A stretch of 64,000 nt of DNA from the NCBI GenBank assembly GCA_003952965.2, contig CM025849.1:38056804-38120803 (forward strand). Direction: 5' to 3'. How positions within the stretch are numbered: the first letter of the stretch is position 1; each line of letters begins with the position of its first letter. The translations under genes and the position numbers were made by a program. Positions 1-11,100 of this stretch are shown in pieces. Origin of the DNA: Morella rubra. Lineage: Eukaryota > Streptophyta > Magnoliopsida > Fagales > Myricaceae. Below the pieces are notes generated by a model that made no database searches, was not told the DNA's origin, and saw only the letters and a program-made list of their open reading frames with translations.

Positions 1-520
1 ATAATCTTTAGAACTTTCCAGCATTCGATCGCTTCCTCCAATTTGGGTCTTGATATTTTGTACGAATATCCAGCCACATTGATCTTTATTGGTTTAATAA
101 CTCGCGAGTTGTCATCAGAGTGATATCATACGATACTACATATATATAAAGTCGCCCCCAAAAACCTTTTGATACTATTAAGTCCCCGTTGGTTAATGTG
201 TCACACACAACATTAATTTAGGCCGAGAAGAATATTAATTGGCCTAAAACTGAAAAGCGAGAGGCAATGGAATAAAAGTAAATCTTCTTGTGTCTTATAG
301 CTATACAAAAACTGAACGTGTATAGTTTATCGTTAACATGTAAGAGGCTGGGGCTGGCATTTATTTGAATGCAATTTTCCTTTTCTAACTTTGTACGTAG
401 TTTGAATGCACTTTAGCTATTTGTTTTATGCACGAGAAGTCATGGAACATAATTAATTTATCTATGAAACTGCAGCACACCAGAACAAACCGACGGATCG
501 AAACTCAAGCTGCCTAAAGA
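1..520. other. Upstream flank of ankyrin pseudogene
   Basis: AT-rich non-coding DNA leading to the ATG at 521. No gene is visible. It presumably holds the old promoter and 5' leader of the ankyrin/PGG pseudogene, but I cannot assign a convincing TATA box or transcription start. Confidence 0.4.
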
Positions 521-2589
521 ATGGACCCATCTAGTTCCACTGAAGCACAAGCATCTATGAATTCTAACCAGCCGGAGGCAACGAGGACTACTATTGGCAT
601 GGATCCTGCTTTATACCATGCTGCAGCAAATGGAGAATTCAATGTTTTCAAAGATATCCAAGAACCCTTAGACCTCTTACGAACCCTAACTGAAAACACA
701 ATTCTCCATATATACCTGACAACCCTGGCGAAAGATAAATGATCAACAGTGAACTTTGTGGAAAAGGTTCTCCGTAAGTGTCCCTTACTATTACGGCAAA
801 CCAATGGCAAGGGTGAAACTCTACTGCATATTGCTGCAAGATATGGACATAGTTTCATTGTGGATTTTCTGATTCTACGTGCACGACTTCTTGATCATGA
901 CCCCGAAAGCAGAATTGAACCAGTCAAGGAGATGCTTAGGAAAAAAAACAAAGACAAAGACAGGGCCTTGCATGAGATCTTGCGCAATGGAGATCACTTT
1001 GAGGTGGTGGGAAAGTTAGTCCAAGAAGACCCAGATTTATTGAATTTCTCTAATGATACTGGTGAGACTCCTCTTTACATGGCAGTTGAGAGAAGACATA
1101 AGCATTCAGCTTTTGTAATTATGAACACTTGTAAATCACCAGCTTATGGTGGCCCTCTTGGCAGAACAGCTCTGCATGCTGCAATAACGTCTAATGCCAA
1201 TAGAGGTAATATTTGTTTAACTTTCTCAGTATTCTAGCATGCACAGTTAATTTTATAAAAACTATGATTAGACTATATATGTTATGATCTTATTAAAAGT
1301 TATGTGGTGGTAGCAAATCCCACAGCTGACATTGCATTTAGTTATGTGTCAGAAATAATTATATGATGGTTGATAATTTGAGTTAAAAAAAGTAATTAGC
1401 ATAGTTGATCATTGTTGAACTTCACTTAACTGCATATTCTCTATCTGCTAATTAATAGGACATGTATTTGTCATTTACATATTTACTGTATTGTTTTAGA
1501 ACTTGTTGGAAAACTTCTCGAAAAACTCAAGCCCCCGAGTATAATAGCAGACCATAAAGGTTGGACTCCGCTTCACTTAGCTGCATATTTCGATCGTTCT
1601 GAGTCAACAAAACAGTTGTTGAAATTTGATAGACATATAGGATATAAGAAAGATGCAATGGGTAGGACAGCTCTTCATATTGCAGCTGATCGGGGTAATA
1701 GGATGATAACACTAGTGATCATAGCAAGTTGTCTTGATTGTTGCGAACTAGTTGATAACAGAGGCCGCAATGCACTCCATAATGCCATATTGGCCGGCCA
1801 TCGTGGAAGTTCTATTGTGCGAATCATCCTAAGAAAGTCTTCTCTGAGCAATCTTTTGAATGAAAAGGATGTCGACAGGAACACCCCTCTTCATCACCAA
1901 TTGATGTCTATTTACTCCAATTATGCCATTGCACTCGCACGTCACCGTAGAGTCGATACGGTATTGGCCTTCAATGGACAAGACCTTAATGAATTTGGCA
2001 GAGCTGTAACTTATTCAGAGGTAAGCAATATTTTCTCTTGGGCTCAAAGAAAAACTATTTACTTTTTCATGGATTTATTTATTTTTTGGGTGCTGACTCA
2101 ACACAGGAGGAAGGCTGTCTAACTTGTGTTTCATGTTAAAGTGAGCTTGGCTTGTAAGAGAAAAAAAGGTCAAAACTGCCTAGACATGGCTTTCCAACCA
2201 CCCACGTTTTAATTTCTCACTAGACCATAAGGACCGGTAAAGGACAGACTTACACTCAAGTTGTCATCACAAGGCTACCTTTAACGTAGGATTAAGAAAT
2301 CTAAAGAAAACGGTTAAACAACTGGTGTATTAGGTGTTTTTTTTTGCTTCTTCACAAAACGATTGGTTTGACATAAGATCAAGACTCATTCTGTGTCTTT
2401 TTATTTTCCCCTTTTCTGAAAAAAGTAAGAAAAATTCAAGAAAATAGTCTTTCATTCTTTCTTTCTCTATTTTTATGCTAATATATTATATGGAGAGTAC
2501 TTTTTGTCTTTTTGTTATGTTTTCTGATTTAATAAATTTCTTCCTTGAACTGAGAATTGCAATGCACTTTTTTTCAAGGCGAAATTATC

Positions 2590-2935
2590 TAAAAGGTCCA
2601 TATGGTTTTCCTTTATTATAAATTGGTCCCTCTAATTCCAACTTCAACGATTTGGTCACTGTAACCACCAATATGATGCACTGGAGTCCCTTCATCCATA
2701 CTTCCGTGAATCCCCTGACGAAATACGCTGACATGTCTATTTTTAAACACTTGGACAATGCTGACATGTCAGCATATTCCGTCAATGGATTAACAAAGAT
2801 ATGGACGGAAAGATCTCATGCATCATATTGAGGACCATATTGACTAAATCATTGAAACTGGAACAACAGGGGACAGTATGTTTTGCACCTCTAACTAGGA
2901 ACCACATTTTCTTACAATCTACACTCTCAACTATA
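2590..2935. repeat. Foldback (inverted-repeat) element in intron
   Basis: The left arm near 2590-2690 (ggtccatatggttttcc, then tcaacgatttggtcactg, then caatatgatgcact) is matched imperfectly by the reverse complement of 2815-2930. It lies in the second intron of the ankyrin pseudogene. It resembles the non-autonomous palindromic elements found elsewhere in this window (16.4, 40.7 and 59.6 kb). No coding capacity. Confidence 0.5.
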
Positions 2936-3310
2936 TACCAAACTTACCGCATTGTCCACAAACTACCAATTGGTTCACATTAATTACGTGGTACAATCTT
3001 AAGCGCTTAACGACAAGAGTTTGATAATTTGGAACGCAAATTGTGCATGAGCTAGAGTGTGTAAAATATAATTTTCTCGAAAACTAGGAATTGAGTAATG
3101 ATTTGGAAGCCAAACCTTATTTTTTTGTTATTTTTTTTTACCTTGACTTGTCCCAGAAATTATAATATTATATTTTAGCCACCAAAGCTACATCTGGCTT
3201 CGCCCTGTTGATAGGAGTCAAATATTATCTCCAAAATTTGGCACACTTTTTTCTTCTCAACTTATTAGTTCGCTGGTTCCTTTGTGAAACAAAGTATCTA
3301 CTACGTACAT

Positions 3311-3444
3311 ATTTGTTTTCAATTTCCTTTTTTGTTACAAGCAATATCGAAGTTTCGAAGTCTCTTACTTGGAAAATATTTGTTTTCAACTTCTTTCTTT
3401 GTTGCAAGCAATATTGAAGTCTCAAAGTCTCTTACTCGGAAAAT
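3311..3444 (+). repeat. Tandem duplication, 67-bp unit, two copies
   Basis: Unit 1 (3311-3377) and unit 2 (3378-3444) both begin atttgttttcaa and end cggaaaat or tggaaaat, with about ten mismatches. The pair lies immediately before the acceptor of the PGG exon of the ankyrin pseudogene. It may have displaced the original branch-point region. Confidence 0.8.
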
Positions 3445-3961
3445 TTATGAATATTATACAGAACAGAGATGATGAAATAAAGGAAACAATGAAGGAAAGG
3501 AATAGGAGGATTCAAAAGAATATGCAGAAAACATCAGGAATCAATTTGGTTATGGCTACACTCGTTACAACTGTAACCTTTGCTGCAGGTATTACTATGC
3601 TTGGGGGATTCGTAGGAGGAGAAGAACCACATCCAGGCTTTGTAGTTCTAGCCAAGAGTACTGCATTTAAAGCATTCATCATTACAGATATTATATCCAT
3701 AGTACTATCTAGTTGTTCTGTCTTTACTTACTCGTTCAACAGATTAGAGGAACCAAATCAATAATGAAATTCTTGAATTGGGCTTGGCATTTGAGTTTGG
3801 TTGCGATGATAGCAATGGTGATGTCATTTGTCACTAACATATACGCCGTATTAGAAAATTTCTTAGATCTTGCAATTCCTTCACTTATCATTTGCTTATC
3901 CTTCTTTGCCATTCTCTTTTCGATAGCTTGGAAAAAGTACAAATATAACACAAAGTACTAG

Positions 3962-5196
3962 CTTGTATTTTAGGATTTTGATGACGAGGTTCGATATTCC
4001 ATTTATAGAAAAGCCCGTACGTTGAGTCTCGGTGAAGATAACTCTCATTAGGCATTCGTTTGGTTTTGGCTGCATCCACAGCTTTTTCAATATTTCTTAC
4101 TCTATTTTCAAGGCCTCCTCGACTTTCTTATGCCATTTTCACTTGTAAGGTTTCAAAGACGAGCTTCAAGATGTAGTCTATATATACACAAATATCCGAG
4201 AATCGACTTTTGAGGAGGATAAATCTCACGCCACATTTGACCAAATTATATTCTTCGTTACTTCCGCCCACTGATGGTTACCTCATATACTCTGTAGAAG
4301 GTGAAGGAAGATGGCGGAGATGTTCTAGTGTTATAAAGTGATGAGTAACTCGAGTGAACGGGATCTTCTCATCGACTTCTTAATCCAAACTCTATTTAAA
4401 AAAAAAAAAGTGAGGGTTCAAGTTGGTCTTCGAATGACACAGGATGTGAAGTGTGAACCAAATAGTAATTCAGAGTACAATGTATCCAATTTGATAATTT
4501 GCAAAATAATGATTTTCTCAAAAACTAGGAATAAAAGTTCTAATAATTTATGAAGTGGAACTCTAATAAATGGGTCTCCTCCGTAGCCTGTCCTGGTTAA
4601 TCTACCCACTATTTGGCTACCCATGTACAGCTTATTGATATAAAGAGAACTTAACAAAATTAAATGGAGTCGTTATTATCAGAATTAATGCATCTCCCCC
4701 GGACATCAAATTCATTCATTCTCGTCAGATCATGAAGAATCACATTATTAGAAACTAATCAAAGACGAATCCCAAGATGGATTTGCCTCTAAATTGTGCA
4801 TAACAGCTGACTTTAATATGAGCGGAATGAATTGATAAAACCGTAGAGAGAAAAATATCTGCAGATACATTGTTTATGGAATTTACATGGCACCCACAAG
4901 AGCTTGCAACCTACTACGAATTTACATTTCTCACTCTCAAACCCTCCACACAGGCGCATCTAGGGAAAAAATGGAACGTAAAAATCAAGTTGAAAAAATG
5001 CCAAAAAAGTCGGAAACACAAAAACAAATCAAACCCTTCTAATTCTCTCCTTATACCAAACCTTGCTTCCCTCAAACTTCTACAACAGCCGGAAGCCAAA
5101 TCTAATCAATTAGTACGATCTCTCAGTAAGTCAAGCTGTAATTTGGACAATATCATCATTTCATTTACAGATGATTAATACCATATATGGTCTCTC
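3962..5196. other. Intergenic between convergent genes
   Basis: The plus-strand ankyrin pseudogene ends at 3961 and the minus-strand PRAF stop codon is at 5197-5199, so the genes converge. AT-rich sequence; the reading frames here are short and have no recognisable motif. The right part should hold the PRAF 3' untranslated region. Confidence 0.5.
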
Positions 5197-8100
5197 TCAA
5201 TGAGTCAAGTCCTCGCTTCCCACGCCAACACTTGACTTGTCAATCATGCGTACATTGTATTGTTCATATACTCTTGCCCTGTTCTCTGCCCACCATTGTT
5301 CTGCTTGTTTCTCACTAAACCGCTTCCGACTGCATCCACCATTAAAAGAAAGGTTTATTTTTACCCCAGGTGAAAGATCATGATATGGTCAATTCTGAGA
5401 ACTCAATCCAGGTGTTTGTAAGAAATTATTAACCTCCTCATACTCAAGGGGGCATTGACAGAAAGGCAAAACAAAACTCAATATAAGTGGGGGAACAAAA
5501 GAAAGGGCTCTTTGGTAGCTCCTACTAAGTTCTGACCTCTTGTACCCAAGATCAGAAAGAGGACACTAGTTCTCTAGACTTGGAAAGAGATGAAATACGA
5601 CCATTGAATAATAGATGTTTGACATCTGGGTCTATGAGAAACATATTTGCATCTATGTTTAAATGAAAAGAAAAATGGGCTGAAATAATGTACCTGAACC
5701 GAACTCGTTTAAGATCCTTGACACCTCCTGGTAGGGATGTGAGTGTGATATATACACCAGGCTCATCTTGCTCAACCCATTCAGTGTCAACACGAGATTC
5801 ACCTCTCTCATTCTGCTTCCATTTCTAGTTGTCAGATCTGAATGTAATTGTTTGGTGTGAACTAAACTACGGTTACTATTGGTGCTTAATCCATTAGAAA
5901 GTAACTGGCTGTTTGAGGCATTTGAGTCTTGTTCTTGCAGTGTTGCTTGACCATTCATTCGCTCAATAGCAGCATTAGAGACTTCATTAGAAGCAGGACT
6001 GGAGCCCAAGGAAGAAAGAGATGGTGATTTGGTATTCCGAGCAGCTCCCAGAGGTAACCTTTCAGCCATGTCCTTCAACTGTCCGGCATAAGAAAGACAC
6101 AAAAGTGTTTTTCACAACCAATAAGGCACAAATAATACTAACTCCAACAAATTAATATAAGTTGTCTGACAAGCTTATGGGATCTAGTCCTAGATGCAAC
6201 CTGAGCAAACTTCTTGGTGAGTGATTAGAACTAAAATTCAACATCATGGCACGTAAACCATTCATTTCTACTCTTCAACCGCATAAAGTGGGGATTATAA
6301 CTACTTCTCATTGCCATGCAAAACATAACTGCTAGATTTCATTGACAGGTAAATCCCAAAAAAGAACTCCAAACATTATTGTATGAATGCACATTGACAT
6401 CCATCCTTTACCTGGGCAGTAAGCGACATGATGACTTCCTTTGCTGTTTTGCATCTTAAAGCTTCCTCCTCCGCACTTGCAATTGCTTCCTTTAGCTGTT
6501 TAGTTGTTCTTTCCAGTTCAATTTCTTGAAGTTGGGCTTTTCGCGTGAGATTTTCCACCTGAGAGATAAAGATTGGTGAGGCAATATAGACAAATACACA
6601 AATGACCAAGCATTAGGTCAATGAAAGAGGAATTTAAAGTTATTGTAAGCTGGACATCTCAACTACAATTTTTTCACGTACATAAAAGCCTAAAATCAGT
6701 TCTTTACACCAAGGGTCATTTCAATGATAATCTCAAAAACTAATCGCTTTTTTCAATCAGTACAATTTGCACACTTTAACTTTGTCAAGAATTCAGTACT
6801 CGAACTCATGCTGTGGTGTGTGACACTTACTGAAATACTTATGAAACATTTTAGCTTCAATTGCCCAAGAAATTTGGAGAATCACAACAGTGTTATGCAC
6901 TTGTATCCTAACAAGGAAAACATTTATAAACAGTCATAATGTTCTTCGTTCTACATTTCTCCTCATTCAACTTGTCATTTTATTACACAAAAACAAATGC
7001 TCACTCGTGTATAAATGCACCATAATATATTCGAAATAGGGACAAACCACCGACAACGTGGCCCTTCTAGCCAAGTGTTGGCCTTTAATATAGAGTAAAT
7101 CTTTGGTTCAACATAGTGGGAGGGAAGGGGTATGAGCTGGAGAAATTATACCCCCACTCTGTGGGCCACATTTCAAATTTGGAAGCATACTCACAAAGAC
7201 ACAGTATAGTGAGATCCAGGTATCTAGATATTGAGGGTCAGAATATCTGATAGGCTGATACCTTGTCTCTCAGTTGAGACATGGCAGTTGCAACCATGTC
7301 CACAAACTGAAAAGGAAGATTTTAGAACCACAATTAAAATGCAAGCTTTGCACCTCCATGTTACAGTTTACTTGACATCCTATAGAACCGCCTACTCTTT
7401 CTAAGTCTAGGGCCAAGCAGCCTCATGTGTGGCTTCAATTCTACTTTGTTCCTGATTCCGATCAGGCCAAGTTACATTTCATGCTTGCCCATGCTTTTCA
7501 CAGATGAATGATAGCTCAGTCAAAGGATAAATCAAATTGATGACAGAGGAACTAAATTCAAACTCTAGTTTAAAGTTTCAAAATCAAGAAGAAAATAGAT
7601 TTTTTTGGAACTTAGTGGCAATGCTTTCTTTAATTTGTCACCTGCAAGTCCAATATCCATCCCCACAAGATCAAAAATTCCGTGGGTGAAAATAAGGTAG
7701 TTACTGCGAGTAAACAAGCAACTTAAACAAGTGTTGATTGAAAATCAGGGAGAATTGTCCACCTGTGTCCTTAATTTAACAACTTCCTGGCTGAGGCTAT
7801 CGTTCGTTCTTTTAGTATCATCCACAACAATCTTTGGTGAGGTAAGTCCTCCCAGAGTAGGAGTTGGTGTAGTCGAACGAGGTGGGCTGGGCCGCCTTGA
7901 TATTGGAGACGTTGCCCGAGAAACAATTCTTGATCCAGGAACAGAAGCTGAGAAAAATTTCTTGGATGACCCAAACACTGGATTAAAAGATTTAGAAATA
8001 TTAAGTGCTCCCCACTGGGAAACTCCATTTGGAATAGGTGAGACCCGGCTGCTGTTAAATTCTAGTTTCTTGTTTTTCTTAGAAGATCGGCTTTCCACTT

Positions 8101-11100
8101 GCTTAAAGGATTCCATTGAAGAAAATCTAGCAAGTTGTGCACGAGATCTGGAATCCAACTTCTCTTCTTTCTCAATGACCTCAAGTGACCCTTGATTGAT
8201 GTTTCCTCTTCTGCTGACAGAAGACTGAGATGAACCATCACCTTCAATAGCTTTCCTTAGCTTATTGAAACAATTATCACAGACACGGTAAGGTTTGTTA
8301 GGATTTGGTGCCATAGAAGCCTTAAGAGACTTCTTAGTGCTGCATGAATGACAAAAAACGAGTCCGCAATTGTAACAGTTGTGACGTTTTCTTTTAAAAT
8401 TAAATGGCAGGCGACAGCCAGAACACATAGACTGGTCAACACCTGAGACCCACTTGTGCAGGCATATAGCTGCAGTAAAATTAGTACCACAGGCAATACT
8501 TTTGACTTGCTTATCTCTCAGAGCTTCTACTAATGTTGGGGAATTTCTATCATCAATATCACCATGACCTAAACGACCATTTGCACCCTTGCCCCAAGTA
8601 TAGACTTCAGTTCTTGAAGTTAAAACTGCGACATGATAAGCACCACAAGCTATTTCCTCCACAAAACTTTTGGAGAGCTTTCCTTCAACACGAGTCGGGA
8701 GTTTTCCATCAGCCTGTGGACTCCCTAACTGGCCATAAACAGGACTACCCATTGTATAGACATGGCCTGAGGTTGTAAGGGCGACGGTCAGACTATGTCC
8801 ACAGGCAACTCGACAAAAGTTCGGTTCAACAAGAGCAGCAACACATGTAGGCACAAGTTTCGCTTCCTTATCACCATGCCCAAGTCGACCTTTATCCCCA
8901 TCGCCCCAAGTAAACAGCTTTCCTGAAGAGCAGTTGCTGGAACTAGAATTGCCCACCATGACTTCTACCACTGCAGCAGTATGCCAAACGCCACAAGCTG
9001 CTCGGACAGTGCGGAGTCCCTTCAGCGATTCCACTTCCCTCGGTATCGAAACACTTGACCGATCTCCATGGCCCAGAACACCGAACGTGCCATCACCAAA
9101 AGTATACAATTGGCCAGCAGAGGTTACAACAGCAGTGTGCCAGGGTCCGCAAGAGATAGATGAGACATGTATTCCCTCTAAGGGTCCATTTACTCTCTTT
9201 GGGACCCAGTGGCTCACCTCATTTCCGTGTCCAAGAAGACCAAAGTTGAAAGTTCCGTCACCCCACGTGTACAAATCACCAGAAAATGTTACAGCACATG
9301 TATGGTACTCACCACAAGCTACAAGCTCAATGTTCATATTACTTAGGGCATCAATTAGCTTTGGATGCATCACATCAGCATCTACTCCATGCCCCAGCCT
9401 GCCTCCAGATTCCTCCCCCCAGGAGAAAATCTCTCCTTGCTTGCTTACTAAGGCAGCATGTCGACCACCACAGGCAATGTTTTGGACATCAAGGACCACC
9501 GCAGATTCTAAAGCTTTAGGCAATAAAGAATCCATTTTGACACCAAAACCACTTCCAAGTCTATGAGGTCCACCACCCAAAACACCATCCCCTATGCCTT
9601 CCCCCCAAACAAAAACATCCCCAAGGGCATCACCATCATCATGACCGGAACCTTGGCTTGATGAGCTAACAGCACTCGACAGACTTACTCTAAAAGCATC
9701 CATCGCCATTGCCTTCATGTGGCCATGTACGCTATCCGAGCCTCCTGATGACAATGAATGTACTGAACCACTAGCAGAATCTGAAGGAAAGAAACCTTTG
9801 GGAGGAACTGCATACAATATCACATCCGATAACGCTTTATCCAGACCATTCTTCGGGGGGCTTTCATATGGACTATGAAGGCGAAGGTGATCTCCACTAT
9901 CCTGAATTAAGCACAAGGAAATTTCAGTAGCCTACATTTACAATTCAAAACGGAAGAGGCTATGAAACAAGATAATCATACCTTCTGCAGACTCTCGTTA
10001 CTACCAAATGGAGAATTCATTGGAGAACTTCTTCGTGTGTATGTTCTAGGACTATTAGCTTCAGAAGGAATTCCATCACTCCTAGATTCTGTTCTCCATT
10101 TGCGGTGATGACAACGGGAAATTAGTGCTTTTAGACCACTAAACCATACCTCAGCTTCATCTTTATCCTTGCAAATCTGGTTCAGAGATCAGATCACCAA
10201 ATTACGAAACACTTCAACAATCTTAACAGCAATCCGATATAGCTAAGCTGGAGAACCACCACCACAAAATACAACCAATAGAAATAAGAAAGGAAGGAAA
10301 TAAATAATACAAAGAAAATTCTTACCAAATCTAGTGATCTGTCATTGTATATGAGTGAAAACGACTGATACTCCTTTTCAGGGCGTGGATACCTTTGAAA
10401 GATCGGCTGCAAACAAATTAAAACATGCTTAATTAGTACAGAGAAGAAAAACTCCATGACACAAAATCAGGCCACCATGGAAGGTGAAAGCCAAGGCATG
10501 AACTCGCAAATAGAGTACAGCACAAACTGGCACGCACGCAGACACCCACAAACAAAACAATAAGACCATCAGTCTCACCAATATCACTACATGTAACTGA
10601 GAAAGAAAAGAGGCAAAAAAAAATGACGACTATTACAAATCATGGTTATGAGCGAATCTAGCACCTAGAGAACATCTTCATTAATGACTTAGCAGCGGAA
10701 CCCTATCAGTAGCCATAAGCCAACAGATTCAACACAAACTGCAATTAATATACAGATATAACATCCATGGCAAAGAAACTTCTTAGTGAAAGACAGACTG
10801 AGTGAATAAAAAACAGTCCAGTGAAAAATATACCAGTGAAATGCTAGATTGAAATAGAAATTGGCTGTCAAATTTAGAGGAGATTATAATTTAAAAAATT
10901 CATGTTAACTTGGATTTAGTTGTTTCCCCATTCAATTCAGGCAATACAGGAGAATGGGGACAATGTTCTGCACTTCAAATATGTAAGTTAATTCAACACA
11001 AAAAAAAAAAAAAAAGATATTAGTCAAAAAATAATCGTACAAGTAGACTTAATTCCACAAATAATGCTCCTGCGACAGAGAAGGGACGATGAAAAAGCAA

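Larger units (their letters stand above)
521..3961 (+). pseudogene. Ankyrin-repeat/PGG-domain membrane protein, disabled
   Basis: Plant ACD6/ITN1-type protein: N-terminal ankyrin repeats followed by a PGG domain and membrane helices. Such proteins act in stress and defence signalling at membranes. Exons I place are 521-1205, 1500-2020 and 3462 to about 3961. Junctions are aga-g|gtaat, ttttag|aa, gag|gtaagc and atacag|aac, and phases agree. Ankyrin units are visible as GETLLHIAARYGH, GETPLYMAVERRH, GRTALHAAI, GWTPLHLAAY and GRTALHIAADRGN. The third exon carries the charged stretch DDEIKETMKERNRR, then hydrophobic helices. Three defects are seen. An in-frame TGA lies at 740-742 and the same frame continues beyond it. 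The PGG signature reads TMLGGF, with Pro to Leu. A one-base-type frameshift near 3745-3770 moves the last two helices (IMKFLNWAWHLSL onward, to 3961) into another frame. An additional small exon inside the second intron cannot be excluded. A translated product would stop at residue 73. Confidence 0.85.

Noticed and set aside
7731-8195. Plus-strand frames opposite PRAF (also 8934-9566)
   Set aside because: Shadows of the well-supported minus-strand PRAF exon.
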